A DNA stretch of 20,894 nt, from the NCBI GenBank assembly GCA_000383735.1, contig KB912190.1:1-20894 (forward strand), written 5' to 3'. How positions within the stretch are numbered: position 1 is the stretch's first letter; every line of letters begins with the position of its first letter. Origin of the DNA: Verrucomicrobia bacterium SCGC AAA164-M04 (lineage in GTDB: Bacteria > Verrucomicrobiota > Verrucomicrobiae > Verrucomicrobiales > Akkermansiaceae). The position numbers were made by a program, and so were the translations under genes. The notes beneath the pieces were generated by a model. That model saw only the letters and a program-made list of their open reading frames with translations. It was not told where the DNA came from and did no database searches. Shown one piece after another: positions 1-10,936 of the stretch.

Positions 1-215
1 CCTATGACGAAACCATCGAGCTTGGGTTCGTTTCTTACGACATCGAGGACTCTAAGGCGAGTGCTCTTGATGCCCTTCGCACCGGCGAGACTTTCTCGGC
101 GGCGCTCTACGTGACCTTCAATCTGAAGGATGATACGGGCACCAAGAAGGAGCGCGTCTACATGGGAGAACTTCCTATGATGACTCGTCGCGGAACCTTT
201 GTAATTAATGGAGCT
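1..215 (+). repeat. 215-bp inverted repeat, left copy (rpoB codons 58-128)
   Basis: This segment is the reverse complement of 10929-11143, with no mismatch found in the stretches I compared. Coordinates pair so that they always sum to 11144. The left copy continues into the rest of rpoB after base 215 (GAACGAG). It begins exactly at the window edge, so its true upstream extent cannot be seen. Confidence 0.95.
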
Positions 216-3200
216 GAACGAGTGATTGTTTCGCAGCTTCATCGCTCGCCTGGTATCTGCTTTGAGAAATCGGTCCATTTGAATGGAAAGATTCTCCACA
301 GTTTCCGCATCATTCCTGATCGTGGCTCTTGGCTCGAGGTTCAGTTTGACACGAACGACCTCGCCTATGTCTATCTTGACCGCCGCCGCCGCCGCCGTAA
401 GTTTCTTGTGACGACCTTCCTCCGTGCTCTTGGTTATCCGACTGAGCGTGATTTAGTTTCGAATTTTTATAATATTCAAAAGCTCAAGATTAGCGAGAAA
501 ATGAATGAAGAGTCTTTGGCTTCACTCATGCCTTTCGAAGATATTATGGATGGTGAAGTGGTCGTCGCCCGTTCTTACGAGCCGCTCTCTATTGGCGTCA
601 TCCGCCAGCTCGTTGCTCTTGGGCAGAAGACCGTCGAGGTTATCGATTCCAGTGAGGACGAGATCCTCGTTAAATCTTTAAAGAAGGATCCTGCTCATGA
701 CGAAGAGTCCGCTCTGAAGGATATCTACCGCAAGCTTCGGCCTGGCGATCCCCCAACCGCTGCAAATGCTCGCGCGCTCCTTAAGCGTCTCTTCTTTGAC
801 CCGAAAAAATACGATCTTACTCGTGTTGGACGTTACAAGATCAACCAGAAACTCAAGATCGATATTGATTCCAATGAGCGGATCATGGTCGGAGAAGATT
901 TTCTTGCGGCTACTAAGTATCTCCTTGGACTCAAAAAAGGGGAAGGGATTCTAGACGATATCGACCACCTTGGTTCACGTCGAGTCCGTGCTGTTGGCGA
1001 ACTTCTTGCCAATCAATGTCGTGTTGGTCTCGCCCGCACCGAACGTTTGGTTAAAGAGCGCATGACTCTTTTTGATGTCAATATCGAGGGGATGACACCA
1101 CAGAAGCTTATTAACCCGAAGGCACTCAGTGCGGTTGTTCGCGACTTCTTCGGTCGGTCTCAGCTTTCTCAGTTCATGGACCAAACCAACCCACTCGCCG
1201 AGCTTACTCACAAGCGCCGTCTTTCGGCACTTGGACCGGGTGGACTCAATCGTGACCGTGCTGGTTTTGAGGTCCGAGATGTTCACACTTCTCACTATGG
1301 TCGGATTTGTCCGATTGAGACTCCGGAAGGCCCGAACATTGGACTCATTAACTCGATGTGCACCTACGCACGTATTAACGAGTTCGGATTCATCGAGACT
1401 CCTTATCGAGTTGTGAAAAAGAGCAAGGTGAGCAATACGATTGAATATCTTACTGCTGACCAAGAAGAGGGATATCTCATTGCTCAAGCTAACAATCCTA
1501 TTGACAAGAAGGGTGGCTTCCTTAACGAGCGCATTACCGCGCGTGAGCGTGGGGAGTTCATCGAAGTTGATCCAAGCCGGGTTGATTACATGGATGTTTC
1601 CCCAAAACAGCTCGTTTCTGTCGCAGCTGGTCTCATTCCCTTCCTCGAGCATGATGATGCGAACCGCGCGCTTATGGGTTCGAACATGCAACGTCAGGGT
1701 GTACCACTTCTTCGCTCCGACTCGCCCTACATTGGCACTGGACTTGAGGAGAAGGCTGCTCGCGACTCACGCTCTGTGATCGTTTCCGAGGCTGATGGAA
1801 TTGTTGCTGCTTCCTCTGCTGAGTATATCATTACGACTAAAGATGGAAAGCTTCCCGTTTCGGAAGAGCGTTTTCTTTCCGAGCCGGAGACTATTAAATC
1901 GAATCCCGATAAAGGAACCTTCGTCTATCCTCTGCGTAAGTTTATGCGTTCGAACTCCGGTTCCTGCATCAACCAGAAGCCGCTTGTTAAGGCTGGCCAG
2001 AAGGTGAAGAACGGCGACATCATCGCGGACGGTCCTAATACTGAAGCCGGTGAACTTGCGCTAGGAGCAAACGTTCTAGTGGCCTTCATGCCTTGGAATG
2101 GATACAATTTCGAGGATGCCATCGTAATCTCCGAACGCATGGTCAAGGACGATGTCTACACCTCGATTCATATTAGTGAGTTTGAGTGTAACGCTCGTGA
2201 CACCAAGCTAGGACCTGAAGAAATTACCCGCGACATTCCAAACGTCGGTGAAGAGGCTCTTAAGAATCTCGACCACGATGGAATAATTCGCATTGGAGCT
2301 GAGGTGAAGCCTGGCGATATTCTCGTCGGTAAAATCACTCCAAAGTCGGAAACCGAACTTGCTCCAGAGGAACGTCTACTCCGTGCGATCTTCGGTGAAA
2401 AAGCCGCTGACGTGAAAGACACCTCACTGCGTGTTCCTTCCGGGTGCACCGGAATCGTTCAGGATATCCGCATTGCCACCCACGGAATGGCTCGCCGCAA
2501 GGAAATCGAAGGGGATCCCGCTAAGCTCAAGAAGCAGCTCAAAAAGATCAACGACGACTACAAGAAGAAGAAAGATCAGCTCACTGACCAACTTACTGAG
2601 AAGCTTTCTGACATCCTCCTTGGAGAGAAAATCCCTCTCGACGTTGTGAACGCGCAGTCTGGTGAAATTATCATCCCGGCTAATCGCAAGATCACCAAGA
2701 CCCTCCTTCGTAAACTTGCTTCGGTTTATGATCATATTGAAATCGATCCTTCTCCGATCCGGAACAAGATCCTCGAGATTATTTCCAGCTTCGAAAGTCG
2801 GTTTGCTGAGCTTGACGGAGACCGGGAACGCCGGCTCGATCAGATCGAGAGTGGCGACGAAATTGATCCGGGTGTTGTGAAGGAAGTTAAGGTTTTTGTT
2901 GCTGCTAAGCGTAAGCTGAGCGTGGGTGACAAGATGGCGGGTCGCCACGGAAACAAAGGGGTGGTTTCGGTCATCGTGCCTGAAGAGGATATGCCTTATC
3001 TTTCCGACGGAACTCCTGTTGACATCTGTCTCAATCCACTTGGCGTGCCCTCACGAATGAATGTTGGTCAGGTTTTAGAAACCCACCTTGGTGTGGCGGC
3101 TAAAGCCTTAGGTTTCAAGGTTGCGACTCCGATTTTCGATGGTATTCCCGAGGCGAAAATCTGGGAATACATGTCCGAGGCCAAGAAGGTCGAAGGCTTC

Positions 3201-3701
3201 ACTTGGATCGGTGATGGTAAAGATGGTTCTGTTGCCGGTAAGTCTACGCTTTATGACGGACGGACCGGAGAAGCGATTCATCAGCCCGTCGTGGTCGGCA
3301 TTATTTACATGCTCAAGCTTGGGCACCTTGTCGCCGACAAGATCCACGCTCGTGCCGTTGGTCCTTACTCACTTGTTACCCAGCAGCCGCTTGGTGGTAA
3401 GGCCCAGTATGGTGGTCAGCGATTTGGAGAGATGGAGGTCTGGGCTCTTGAAGCATACGGCGCCGCTTATACTCTTCAGGAGCTTCTCACGGTGAAGTCA
3501 GACGATGTGCAGGGTAGAACCCGCATTTATGAGGCCATTGTGAAAGGAGATAACCACCTTGAAGCCGGAACTCCTGAGAGTTTCAACGTTCTCATCAAGG
3601 AGATGCAGTCACTCGGTCTCGATGTCCGACCCGGACGATCTGGGTCAGAATCAGGTGCCGCCGCTAGCGAAGACTTTTCCCTCGATGATCTTACCCTCTA
3701 A
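3..3701 (+). CDS. rpoB: DNA-directed RNA polymerase beta subunit, 5' truncated by the window edge
   Basis: Beta subunit of RNA polymerase; with beta' it forms the active-site cleft and the rifampicin pocket. The frame is open from base 3, so 1232 residues are visible. The missing 57 N-terminal residues are present in the inverted copy at 11312-11142, which gives a full length of 1289. The rifampicin region is at visible residues 383-420 ([20 protein letters not shown]), with Asp393, His403 and Ser408 wild type at the positions equivalent to E. coli D516, H526 and S531. The C-terminal clamp motifs [12 protein letters not shown] and [18 protein letters not shown] are intact. A charged, coiled-coil-like insert (DYKKKKDQL to ERRLDQIES) lies before [12 protein letters not shown]. 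An Arg run at 379-402 (near-repeat of CGC) precedes VTTFLRALG. rpoC follows after 39 nt. Identity is certain; whether the gene is really broken here is doubtful. Confidence 0.97.
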   Translation, partial: YDETIELGFVSYDIEDSKASALDALRTGETFSAALYVTFNLKDDTGTKKERVYMGELPMMTRRGTFVINGAERVIVSQLHRSPGICFEKSVHLNGKILHSFRIIPDRGSWLEVQFDTNDLAYVYLDRRRRRRKFLVTTFLRALGYPTERDLVSNFYNIQKLKISEKMNEESLASLMPFEDIMDGEVVVARSYEPLSIGVIRQLVALGQKTVEVIDSSEDEILVKSLKKDPAHDEESALKDIYRKLRPGDPPTAANARALLKRLFFDPKKYDLTRVGRYKINQKLKIDIDSNERIMVGEDFLAATKYLLGLKKGEGILDDIDHLGSRRVRAVGELLANQCRVGLARTERLVKERMTLFDVNIEGMTPQKLINPKALSAVVRDFFGRSQLSQFMDQTNPLAELTHKRRLSALGPGGLNRDRAGFEVRDVHTSHYGRICPIETPEGPNIGLINSMCTYARINEFGFIETPYRVVKKSKVSNTIEYLTADQEEGYLIAQANNPIDKKGGFLNERITARERGEFIEVDPSRVDYMDVSPKQLVSVAAGLIPFLEHDDANRALMGSNMQRQGVPLLRSDSPYIGTGLEEKAARDSRSVIVSEADGIVAASSAEYIITTKDGKLPVSEERFLSEPETIKSNPDKGTFVYPLRKFMRSNSGSCINQKPLVKAGQKVKNGDIIADGPNTEAGELALGANVLVAFMPWNGYNFEDAIVISERMVKDDVYTSIHISEFECNARDTKLGPEEITRDIPNVGEEALKNLDHDGIIRIGAEVKPGDILVGKITPKSETELAPEERLLRAIFGEKAADVKDTSLRVPSGCTGIVQDIRIATHGMARRKEIEGDPAKLKKQLKKINDDYKKKKDQLTDQLTEKLSDILLGEKIPLDVVNAQSGEIIIPANRKITKTLLRKLASVYDHIEIDPSPIRNKILEIISSFESRFAELDGDRERRLDQIESGDEIDPGVVKEVKVFVAAKRKLSVGDKMAGRHGNKGVVSVIVPEEDMPYLSDGTPVDICLNPLGVPSRMNVGQVLETHLGVAAKALGFKVATPIFDGIPEAKIWEYMSEAKKVEGFTWIGDGKDGSVAGKSTLYDGRTGEAIHQPVVVGIIYMLKLGHLVADKIHARAVGPYSLVTQQPLGGKAQYGGQRFGEMEVWALEAYGAAYTLQELLTVKSDDVQGRTRIYEAIVKGDNHLEAGTPESFNVLIKEMQSLGLDVRPGRSGSESGAAASEDFSLDDLTL

Positions 3702-3740
3702 ACCTCAACACAAAACCCTAACTACTACCTATAACCTATT

Positions 3741-6700
3741 ATGAGTGTTGAAACCAATCTTCGCGAACTTTACGGAGTCGACCAAAAGCCAGACCCTTTC
3801 GATCAGGTCTCCATCACCGTTGCAAATCCTGAAACGATTCGTGGTTGGTCCCAAGGTGAGGTCCTCAATCCTGAGACCATCAACTACCGGACCTTTAAAC
3901 CTGAAAAGGGAGGCCTCTTTTGTGAACGTATTTTCGGTCCGACCCGCGACTGGGAATGTGCTTGCGGAAAATACAAGCGAATCAAGCACAAGGGAACTGT
4001 CTGTGACCGTTGTGGTGTTGAAGTGACTCTAAGTCGCGTCCGTCGTGAGCGCATGGGACATATTGATCTTGCTGTTCCTGTTTCCCATATCTGGTTCTAC
4101 AAGTGCATGCCTTCCCGTATCGGTCTCGTCCTTGATATGACCGCTCGTGAACTAGAGCGTGTCATTTACTACGAGGATTATCTCGTGACTGAACCTGGCA
4201 AAACTGCTCTTGAGCGTGGTCAGCTTCTTACCGAGACCGAACTTCGCGATGCCGAAGAAGACTATGGTGATGAGGCTTTCCGCGCCGGAATGGGTGCTGA
4301 AGCGATCCGTGATCTCTTGTGTCAGGTGAATCTTGAAGAGCTCATTGTTGAGTTGGAAGAGGCCATGGAAGCTACGCGCTCGAAGCAGAATCGTAAGAAG
4401 CTCGCCAAGCGCCTTAAGCTTTCTCGGGGTTTCCTACAGTCCAACTCGCGTCCTGAGTGGATGATTATGACGGTTCTTCCGGTCATTCCTCCCGACCTCC
4501 GACCTCTTGTTCCTCTGGAAGGTGGCCGCTTTGCGACCTCTGACTTAAACGACCTCTATCGTCGTGTCATTAATCGGAACAATCGTCTCCGGAACCTCAT
4601 GCAGCTGAAGACTCCCGAGGTCATCATCCGCAACGAGAAGCGCATGCTCCAAGAGGCTGTTGATGCTCTCTTTGATAACGGTCGTCATGGTCGCGCCGTG
4701 ACGGGTGCTGGAAACCGGGCGCTTAAGTCTCTTTCTGACATGCTCAAAGGTAAGGGTGGACGTTTCCGTCAGAACCTCCTCGGCAAACGCGTCGATTACT
4801 CTGGGCGTTCTGTGATCGTGATTGGGCCTGAACTTAAATTGAACCAGTGTGGTCTTCCTAAGAAGATGGCCCTGACTCTTTTCGAGCCTTTCATCATCCG
4901 CCGTCTGAAAGAACTTGGCTACTGCCACACTGTTCGTTCGGCTAAGAAAATGATCGACCGCAAAACCACCGAAGTTTGGGATATCCTTGCTGAGGTGACG
5001 AAAGGGCACCCGGTTATGCTTAACCGTGCTCCGACTCTTCACCGTCTCTCGATTCAGGCTTTTGAGCCCGTTCTTATTGAGGGATCTGCAATTCGGTTGC
5101 ACCCACTTACTTGTGGTGCTTACAATGCTGACTTCGATGGTGACCAGATGGCGGTTCACGTTCCACTTTCAGTTGAGGCCCAGATGGAGACTCGCCAACT
5201 GATGCTTGCGACTAACAACATCTTCTCTCCTGCATCCGGACGTCCTGTAATCACTCCTTCTCAGGATATTATTTTGGGAACCTACTACCTCACTTGGGCA
5301 AAGGTTCGTACTCCGAAGGAAATTGAGAAGCAGGGTCATTTACCACTCTTCGAAAATACGACTGAGGTTGAATTTGCGATTGCCAATCGGAAATTGGACT
5401 ATCACCAGTATATTCGCCTACGTAACCCAGATCATGGCAAAGATTCTGTCTTTGGTGACAAGGAAAGCTCGATCATCGAAACGACTCCAGGTCGTGTTCG
5501 CTTCAACGAGATCTGGCCTGATGGCGTTGGGTTCGTCAACAACAACGTAGGTAAGTCTCAGATTGGAGACATCATTTGGCGTTGTTACCAAGTTGCGGGA
5601 GGCAAGGCTACGGTGCAAACCATGGATCAGCTCAAAGAGCTCGGATTCAAGGAAGCAACTCGTTCCGGTTGCTCGATTGGTATTGTCGACATGGTTATTC
5701 CAGAGGAGAAGCCAGCCGAGCTCGAGACAGCATACGCCGATGTTGAGACCGTCAATAAGCAATATCGTAATGGTGTCATTACGAATGGCGAGCGCTACCA
5801 GAAGGTGGTTGATATTTGGACCCGTGCGGGTGACAATATTGCCAACGCGCTTTATCGTAAGCTCGAGTTCAACGAGGGTAAAGAAAAGGCAAACCCACTC
5901 TTCATGATGGTCGACTCCGGTGCTCGGGGTAATAAGAACCAGATTAAGCAGCTCTCGGGTATGCGTGGACTGATGGCCAAGCCGTCCGGTGAAATCATTG
6001 AGCGTCCGATCACCTCAAACTTCCGCGAAGGGCTCTCCGTGCTGGAGTATTTCATCTCTACCCACGGTGCTCGTAAAGGTCTTGCCGATACTGCACTCAA
6101 GACAGCTGACTCTGGATACATGACCCGTAAGTTGGTCGACGTCTCCCAAGATGTCATTATTACCGAGCCAGACTGTGGAACCGAGAAGGGGATCACCGTT
6201 CATGCGATTTATTCGGGTGACGAAGAAGCCGCGTCTCTCCAGTCCCGCATTTATGGCCGGACTTCTTGCGAAACTATCAAGGACCCTGTTTCCGGAGACA
6301 TCATCGTCAAGAAAGGGAGTCTCATGGACGAGACAACCTCAATTGCAGTTGAGAATGTTGGTCATGAGCGCCTTAAGATTCGGAGTCCGCTCACTTGTGA
6401 GTCGGAGCGTGGATGTTGTCAGTCTTGTTACGGTCTCAATCTTGCTACCGGTAAGCTTGGGAAGATTGGTGAAGCTGTCGGTATTATTGCTGCTCAGTCT
6501 ATTGGTGAGCCGGGAACCCAGCTCACCATGCGAACCTTCCACTCCGGTGGTGTTGCGCTTGGTGCCACCAAGCAACCTGAGGTCAAAGCCAAGAACAAGG
6601 GCGTTGCATACTATAAGGATCTGCGCACCGTGGAAGATGTCGATGGTAACTTCGTGGTCCTCAACAAGAACGGTTCACTTTCCGTTCGTGATAAGGATGG

Positions 6701-7916
6701 CCTTGAACTTGAGTCCTACAATGTTGTCATTGGATCGGTGATTTCGGTTGCTGACGGCGGAGACGTGAAGAAGAACCAGTCAATTTTGACTTGGGACCCT
6801 CACTCAGTCCCCATTATTGCTGAGTCTGGCGGTAAGATTGAATTCCGCGACATGATCACGGGAATTACTATTCAGTCCGAGACCGACAAGGCTACCGGCA
6901 AGAAAGGTTTGACCGTGACCGAGCACAAGGAAGATTTGCACCCGCAGATCGTGATCGTAAATCCAAAGAGCAAGGATGTTCTCAGCAGTTACTCTATCCC
7001 GGTTGGAGCTCACCTTTCTGTCAAAGAAGGCGCCAAGATTCAGGGGGGTGTGCAACTCGCTCGAACCCCACGTAAAATTGCTAAGACTGGTGATATTACT
7101 GGTGGTCTACCACGAGTCGCGGAACTTTTCGAAGCTCGTCGTCCGAAAGACGCCTGCGTGATTGCGAAGCTTGATGGTGAGATCTCCTTTGGAGGCACCG
7201 TTCGCGGCAAGCGTAAGGTTATTGTTACTCACACTGAGTCCGGTGAAACCGCCGATCATCTTGTCCCAATGGGTAAGCACATGATCGTTGGTGAAGGTGA
7301 CATGGTTGTTCGTGGCGATCAAATTACCGAAGGTCCTGTGGCTCCCGAAGATCTCCTTGAGGCTTGCGGCCCCCAGGCTCTGCAAGAGCACCTTAATAAC
7401 GAGGTCCAGACGGTTTATCGCTCTCAGGGTGTTGAGATTAATGACAAGCACATTGAGATCATCATTCGTCAGATGCTTCGCAAGGTGAAGATCTCCGAGC
7501 CAGGGGACACAGAGTTCCTTTGGGGTGACCAGATTGAGAAGACAACCTTTAATGCCGAAAATAAACGTGTCGCAGCTGAAGGTGGTAAACCTGCCGAAGC
7601 TGAACCTGTTCTTCTCGGGATTACCAAGGCCTCAATTGAGACCGAATCCTTCATCTCTGCAGCCTCTTTCCAGGATACTACCCGTGTCTTAACCGACGCT
7701 GCAACTCTTGGAAAAGTGGACACTCTCCGCGGCTTTAAAGAGAACGTGATTCTTGGACATCTTATTCCTGCTGGAACCGGCTTTCCGATCCACAAGAATT
7801 CAGATTTTGAGATGACCGTTGAAGAGCCAGAGCCAGTTGTCGAAAAGCCCGAGGGCGAAGACGGTGAAGCTCTGCCTGAAGGTGAGCCTCCCAAAGTGGA
7901 AGCCGCCGGCGAATAA
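3741..7916 (+). CDS. rpoC: DNA-directed RNA polymerase beta' subunit
   Basis: Largest RNA polymerase subunit, carrying the catalytic Mg. It is 1391 residues and complete. Zinc site 1 is Cys73, Cys75, Cys88 and Cys91 (CACGK and CDRCG). The catalytic loop NADFDGDQ has Asp464, Asp466 and Asp468. The second zinc site includes the motif [11 protein letters not shown] plus an upstream Cys (PDCGTEKG). The trigger-loop and bridge-helix region is recognisable ([15 protein letters not shown], then [16 protein letters not shown]), and [21 protein letters not shown] is near the C-terminal third. The last ~35 residues are a Glu/Pro-rich acidic tail, probably disordered. The start is ATG 39 nt after rpoB, with no Shine-Dalgarno sequence (AT-rich leader CTATAACCTATT). 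It is co-transcribed with rpoB and ends at the hairpin at 7941-7976. Confidence 0.98.
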   Translation: MSVETNLRELYGVDQKPDPFDQVSITVANPETIRGWSQGEVLNPETINYRTFKPEKGGLFCERIFGPTRDWECACGKYKRIKHKGTVCDRCGVEVTLSRVRRERMGHIDLAVPVSHIWFYKCMPSRIGLVLDMTARELERVIYYEDYLVTEPGKTALERGQLLTETELRDAEEDYGDEAFRAGMGAEAIRDLLCQVNLEELIVELEEAMEATRSKQNRKKLAKRLKLSRGFLQSNSRPEWMIMTVLPVIPPDLRPLVPLEGGRFATSDLNDLYRRVINRNNRLRNLMQLKTPEVIIRNEKRMLQEAVDALFDNGRHGRAVTGAGNRALKSLSDMLKGKGGRFRQNLLGKRVDYSGRSVIVIGPELKLNQCGLPKKMALTLFEPFIIRRLKELGYCHTVRSAKKMIDRKTTEVWDILAEVTKGHPVMLNRAPTLHRLSIQAFEPVLIEGSAIRLHPLTCGAYNADFDGDQMAVHVPLSVEAQMETRQLMLATNNIFSPASGRPVITPSQDIILGTYYLTWAKVRTPKEIEKQGHLPLFENTTEVEFAIANRKLDYHQYIRLRNPDHGKDSVFGDKESSIIETTPGRVRFNEIWPDGVGFVNNNVGKSQIGDIIWRCYQVAGGKATVQTMDQLKELGFKEATRSGCSIGIVDMVIPEEKPAELETAYADVETVNKQYRNGVITNGERYQKVVDIWTRAGDNIANALYRKLEFNEGKEKANPLFMMVDSGARGNKNQIKQLSGMRGLMAKPSGEIIERPITSNFREGLSVLEYFISTHGARKGLADTALKTADSGYMTRKLVDVSQDVIITEPDCGTEKGITVHAIYSGDEEAASLQSRIYGRTSCETIKDPVSGDIIVKKGSLMDETTSIAVENVGHERLKIRSPLTCESERGCCQSCYGLNLATGKLGKIGEAVGIIAAQSIGEPGTQLTMRTFHSGGVALGATKQPEVKAKNKGVAYYKDLRTVEDVDGNFVVLNKNGSLSVRDKDGLELESYNVVIGSVISVADGGDVKKNQSILTWDPHSVPIIAESGGKIEFRDMITGITIQSETDKATGKKGLTVTEHKEDLHPQIVIVNPKSKDVLSSYSIPVGAHLSVKEGAKIQGGVQLARTPRKIAKTGDITGGLPRVAELFEARRPKDACVIAKLDGEISFGGTVRGKRKVIVTHTESGETADHLVPMGKHMIVGEGDMVVRGDQITEGPVAPEDLLEACGPQALQEHLNNEVQTVYRSQGVEINDKHIEIIIRQMLRKVKISEPGDTEFLWGDQIEKTTFNAENKRVAAEGGKPAEAEPVLLGITKASIETESFISAASFQDTTRVLTDAATLGKVDTLRGFKENVILGHLIPAGTGFPIHKNSDFEMTVEEPEPVVEKPEGEDGEALPEGEPPKVEAAGE

Positions 7917-7940
7917 TCTCTGAGTAGAGTCTAAAAATTC

Positions 7941-7976
7941 AAAACCCCGATCTGCGAGAGCTGATCGGGGTTTTTT
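7941..7976. terminator. Bidirectional Rho-independent terminator between rpoC and the sulfatase gene
   Basis: Stem CCCCGATC (7945-7952) pairs perfectly with GATCGGGG (7963-7970) across a 10-nt loop. It is flanked by AAAA on the left and TTTTTT on the right, so both strands end in a U-run. It sits between two convergent genes (rpoC stop 7916, sulfatase stop 8064) and can end transcription from both sides. Confidence 0.93.
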
Positions 7977-8063
7977 AGGCCATAAGTTTTAGCCATTTAT
8001 TCGAATCATCTCCTTTTGAGATAAGCTTCAAGCCGTGTCTTTGAAGGGTCGACACTTGGGATT

Positions 8064-9521
8064 TTAGCGTCGCAGCTTACGGTCATGGAGTGGTTCTCCT
8101 TTTGGGGGGCGGATAGGGACTTCTAAAGCTCCTGAAGCTTGAAGCTCGGAGAAGAGCTGTTTCTTAAGAGCTTCTTTTTTTTTGGCGAAGGCAGGAACGT
8201 CGATGAGATTATGACGTTCTTGAGGATCAGTTTTTAAATCATAAAGGCCATTCTTATCCCAAAGACCGTGGTAGTAGATAAATTTGTAGCGGTCGGTTCT
8301 GATAGCGAAGAGCGTGGGAGTAGCTGGGAAATTCCACTCCCAGTGATATTCATAAAGAAGATGATCTCTCCACGGTTTGTCGGATCCGCTTCCATCGAGA
8401 AGGTGTTTGAAGGAAAGTCCGTCGAAGGGTGGGGTGTTGCTGGGTTTTTTAATTCCGGCAAATTCCAAAAGGGTTGGAGCGAGATCGATGTTGAGTATTA
8501 TCTCTTCTACTTTAGTGCCAGCTTCGATTTGTCCGGGGGCATAGGCCAGAAGGGGGACGCGGATCGAGTGCTCGAAGGCATCGCGTTTGTCGTAAAATCC
8601 ATGTTCACCAAGGTGGAATCCATTGTCACCTAGGTATAGGACAATGGTATTTTTAGAGAGACCAGATTCGTCGAGATGGTTGAGAATACGGCCTACGTTC
8701 TCATCGAGTCCGTGAACGGTTTCGCAAAATCTCCAATAAAGATCATCGAAAGAAGGGACAGGGTCCTTATCGAAGGCTCCAGTTTCCATGTGGTCGACCC
8801 CGTGAATGCCATAGCGTCTTTCGCGGATCCAGCGTGACTGGGTGGCGTAGTTTTCTTCAGAATTCGCCATTGTTTCGGGGTAATCGATTTTTTTCCCCTG
8901 ATATTTTCCATGGTGGCGCTTAGCGGGTTGGAAAGGGTAGTGGACGGACTTAAAGGCAAGGTGCATCATAAAGGGTGCCTCTTTATCACCGCGATCGCTA
9001 TTGAGCCACGCGATCGCCTGATCAGTGAGGCGATCGGCAGTGTAGCCCTTTTGTTCATGACGCTCTCCGTTGATATTAAGGGTTTGATCAAAGTAGGAAC
9101 CTTGTCCTTGGAAAGAGACCCAGTGGTGGAAGCCTTTGCGAGGTTCATCATTGTCGTGGCCCATATGCCACTTGCCGATCATGGCAGTACGATAGCCTGA
9201 TGTTTGGAGGTATTCTGGATAGAAGCGGGTCCCTTCAGGAACGGAGCGCTGATTATCAATAACGCGGTGATGGTGCATGTATTGTCCAGTTAGAATAGAG
9301 GCGCGACTTGGGGAGCAGAGCGAGGTGGTTACAAAGGCGTTTTTCAGATGTGCACCTTCTTTAGCCATTCGATCTAAGTTGGGAGTTTCGAGAAAATCTG
9401 GAGCTTTAGGGTGGCAGGAGAGAAAATCGTAACGATGGTCGTCGGCGAGGATGACGATGATGTTGGGTTTTTCAGAAGCCAGCACTGTGCTAACAAAGAT
9501 TGGCAGAAGAAGACGGAGCAT
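8064..9521 (-). CDS. Secreted type I (formylglycine) sulfatase
   Basis: Hydrolyses sulfate esters, probably on a sulfated glycan, outside the cytoplasm. The formylglycine-type motif C-S-P-S-R is at Cys69-Arg73 (SLCSPSRASILTG) and would need maturation by a formylglycine-generating enzyme, which is not in this window. The metal ligands Asp27-Asp28 (ILADDH) and GDNGFHLGEHG are present, as is GKWHMGH. I chose the ATG at 9521 because it opens straight into a signal peptide (MLRLLLPIFVSTVLA, likely cleaved before SEKPN). That gives 485 residues. The reading frame is open upstream to 9674, but the extension overlaps the divergent gene and would bury the signal peptide. It resembles the S1 sulfatases annotated as N-acetylglucosamine-6-sulfatase or S1_11. 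The substrate cannot be fixed from sequence alone. The gene is convergent with rpoC and divergent from 9627. Confidence 0.9.
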   Translation of the reverse strand: MLRLLLPIFVSTVLASEKPNIIVILADDHRYDFLSCHPKAPDFLETPNLDRMAKEGAHLKNAFVTTSLCSPSRASILTGQYMHHHRVIDNQRSVPEGTRFYPEYLQTSGYRTAMIGKWHMGHDNDEPRKGFHHWVSFQGQGSYFDQTLNINGERHEQKGYTADRLTDQAIAWLNSDRGDKEAPFMMHLAFKSVHYPFQPAKRHHGKYQGKKIDYPETMANSEENYATQSRWIRERRYGIHGVDHMETGAFDKDPVPSFDDLYWRFCETVHGLDENVGRILNHLDESGLSKNTIVLYLGDNGFHLGEHGFYDKRDAFEHSIRVPLLAYAPGQIEAGTKVEEIILNIDLAPTLLEFAGIKKPSNTPPFDGLSFKHLLDGSGSDKPWRDHLLYEYHWEWNFPATPTLFAIRTDRYKFIYYHGLWDKNGLYDLKTDPQERHNLIDVPAFAKKKEALKKQLFSELQASGALEVPIRPPKGEPLHDRKLRR

Positions 9522-9626
9522 GAGACGAGGGTCGGGGATTACTGCGACCATTGCAATTAGGAATGGGCCAAGACTAGAGGTAAAACGAAACTGGTATTTT
9601 GGACTTCCGGTCGTTAGATCAGAAGC
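9522..9626. other. Divergent intergenic region between the sulfatase gene and the unknown gene
   Basis: This 105-bp gap must hold the 5' control signals of both divergent genes. I found no pair of -35 and -10 boxes convincing enough to call on either strand, and no Shine-Dalgarno sequence ahead of either ATG. An alternative sulfatase ATG at 9551 lies here and would add 10 residues before the signal peptide. Confidence 0.4.
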
Positions 9627-10502
9627 ATGAAAGACGGTCAGCAAATACCGCCCGCCACTAATTCGAAGCCACATCTTCCAGTTGGGTCACTTGCATCGCC
9701 TCCCGGAGGTCACAAAAAACCCCTAATTCTAATTGCAGTCCTATTGCTTTTGATTGGAGGCGGTATCTTTGTTGGCTCGATAATAGGCGGGAGCGAAGAG
9801 GAGATGAATACGGGAGAGAAGAAGGTCGAGGCACCCAAGCTGAAGCCCCGACCTCAGCGTCGCAAAAAGGAAGAGACCACCGAGCGTCCAGATCGAGAAA
9901 CCGAGATGGTAGAGCTTTCTTTAGAAAATCGTGGCGATTTTCCTGATAATATAGGGAAGTGGGTGAGGCTTCAAGGGAAGGTGAAAACCGGCAATGAAGA
10001 CGGTGTTCTAGAGTTTGCAGAGCCAGCAGGAATGAGTGGGCAACTAGTGAGAGGATCCGCTGCTCATTTGTCCGGTCAGATTGTCAAAGTCATCGGGTGG
10101 ATGGTCTCGGAAGAGGAAATCCAAATTGAAGGAATCTTTGAGATTACTACGATTGATCCAATGGACCTACTCCCTAAAAAAGATGTCTACACTACGGCTG
10201 ATGCCGAGCAACTGATAGCTCTGAGAACCACACGAGCGAGTTTCAAAGGCAAGGTGAAGGATGTAAGGGTATCTGCTGATGAGAAAAATCTATATCTTGT
10301 TTTTGAAGGGGAAAGTCATGAGTTTATTGGGAGCGGAGATATTAAGAAGCTGAAGGAGGTAGAGGTCACCGAGGAGATTCTCAAGGAGCTGATCGGTAAA
10401 ACAATCAGGTTGAAGGGTAAGCTGGGCTACAAAAAGCAGGAGAAAAAGGATCGCATCTTTATCAATTTCAACGACAAGGATGCTTACAAAATTGTCGACT
10501 AA
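9627..10502 (+). CDS. Membrane-anchored protein of unknown function with two OB-like segments
   Basis: I do not recognise the family. It is 291 residues long. Residues 1-30 are Pro/Gly-rich and cytoplasmic-looking, and 31-55 form one strong transmembrane helix ([18 protein letters not shown]). Residues 57-95 are a highly charged Lys/Glu/Pro linker, and the remainder is soluble and probably extracytoplasmic. An 11-residue pattern occurs twice: [11 protein letters not shown] at 109-119 and [11 protein letters not shown] at 256-266. Both occur in beta-rich segments that resemble the first strands of an OB fold, so two related domains are possible. The N-terminus has no lipobox or cleavable signal, so it is a signal-anchor topology. 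Its TAA stop overlaps the uvrA TAG by 3 nt on opposite strands (10499-10502). There is no Shine-Dalgarno sequence before the ATG. Function is unknown; a role in binding envelope polymers is speculation. Confidence 0.75.
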   Translation: MKDGQQIPPATNSKPHLPVGSLASPPGGHKKPLILIAVLLLLIGGGIFVGSIIGGSEEEMNTGEKKVEAPKLKPRPQRRKKEETTERPDRETEMVELSLENRGDFPDNIGKWVRLQGKVKTGNEDGVLEFAEPAGMSGQLVRGSAAHLSGQIVKVIGWMVSEEEIQIEGIFEITTIDPMDLLPKKDVYTTADAEQLIALRTTRASFKGKVKDVRVSADEKNLYLVFEGESHEFIGSGDIKKLKEVEVTEEILKELIGKTIRLKGKLGYKKQEKKDRIFINFNDKDAYKIVD

Positions 10503-10936
10503 AGCGCATTCGCGAGAAAGGGTGCAGTGGCCGAATGGTCGACCTTGGAGACCTGTTCTGGTGTTCCTTGGGCAACGATCGTGCCGCCGTTTGGCCCGGC
10601 TTCGGGTCCGAGATCTATAATGTAGTCGGCTTCTGCAGCTAAGTCCATGTGGTGCTCGATCACAACGACGGTATGGCCTTCATCGACGAGCCGGTGCAGC
10701 ACGTCGGTGAGTCGTGCAACGTCCTGTTGGTGAAGGCCGATTGTAGGCTCTTCGATAAGATAGAGATTTGTATTAATCGGCCCTAAATCAGTGATCTTTG
10801 GGCGGCCTTTAGTGAGCTGGGTTACAAGTTTGAGGCGTTGCGCTTCTCCCCCGGATACGGTGGGCGAAGGTTGACCGAGAGTAAGGTAACCAAGCCCTGT
10901 TTCGGATAGAAGTTGAAGTGGTTTCTGAAGCTCCAT
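10499..10936 (-). CDS. uvrA: Excinuclease ABC subunit A, C-terminal fragment only
   Basis: UvrA is the damage-recognition ATPase of nucleotide excision repair. Only the last ~142 residues of a protein of roughly 940 or more are present. They hold the second ABC signature [10 protein letters not shown], the Walker [13 protein letters not shown], the switch histidine segment [20 protein letters not shown], and the usual C-terminal GTPEQV. Walker B reads IEEP where E. coli UvrA has LDEP, a conservative change. A short insert ([12 protein letters not shown]) precedes Walker B. The apparent start ATG at 10936-10934 belongs to the inverted rpoB copy; uvrA-specific sequence starts at about 10928. 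The gene is broken by the join at 10929-10932, so this is an interrupted gene and not a small protein. It is tail-to-tail with the unknown gene at 9627, with overlapping stops. Confidence 0.9.
   Translation of the reverse strand: MELQKPLQLLSETGLGYLTLGQPSPTVSGGEAQRLKLVTQLTKGRPKITDLGPINTNLYLIEEPTIGLHQQDVARLTDVLHRLVDEGHTVVVIEHHMDLAAEADYIIDLGPEAGPNGGTIVAQGTPEQVSKVDHSATAPFLANAL

Noticed and set aside
379..402. CGC-like triplet repeat in rpoB as a possible variable repeat
   Set aside because: It encodes an Arg run in frame within a conserved region of RpoB. It is short and not a likely slippage locus.
975..1691. Long antisense frames within rpoB and rpoC (for example 975-1691, 2424-2948, 4545-5159)
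   Set aside because: They lie wholly inside conserved genes on the opposite strand and have no recognisable motif. They are shadows produced by codon bias.
9522..9674. 51-residue N-terminal extension of the sulfatase
   Set aside because: It would bury a good signal peptide and overlap the divergent gene. The extension has no domain-like sequence.
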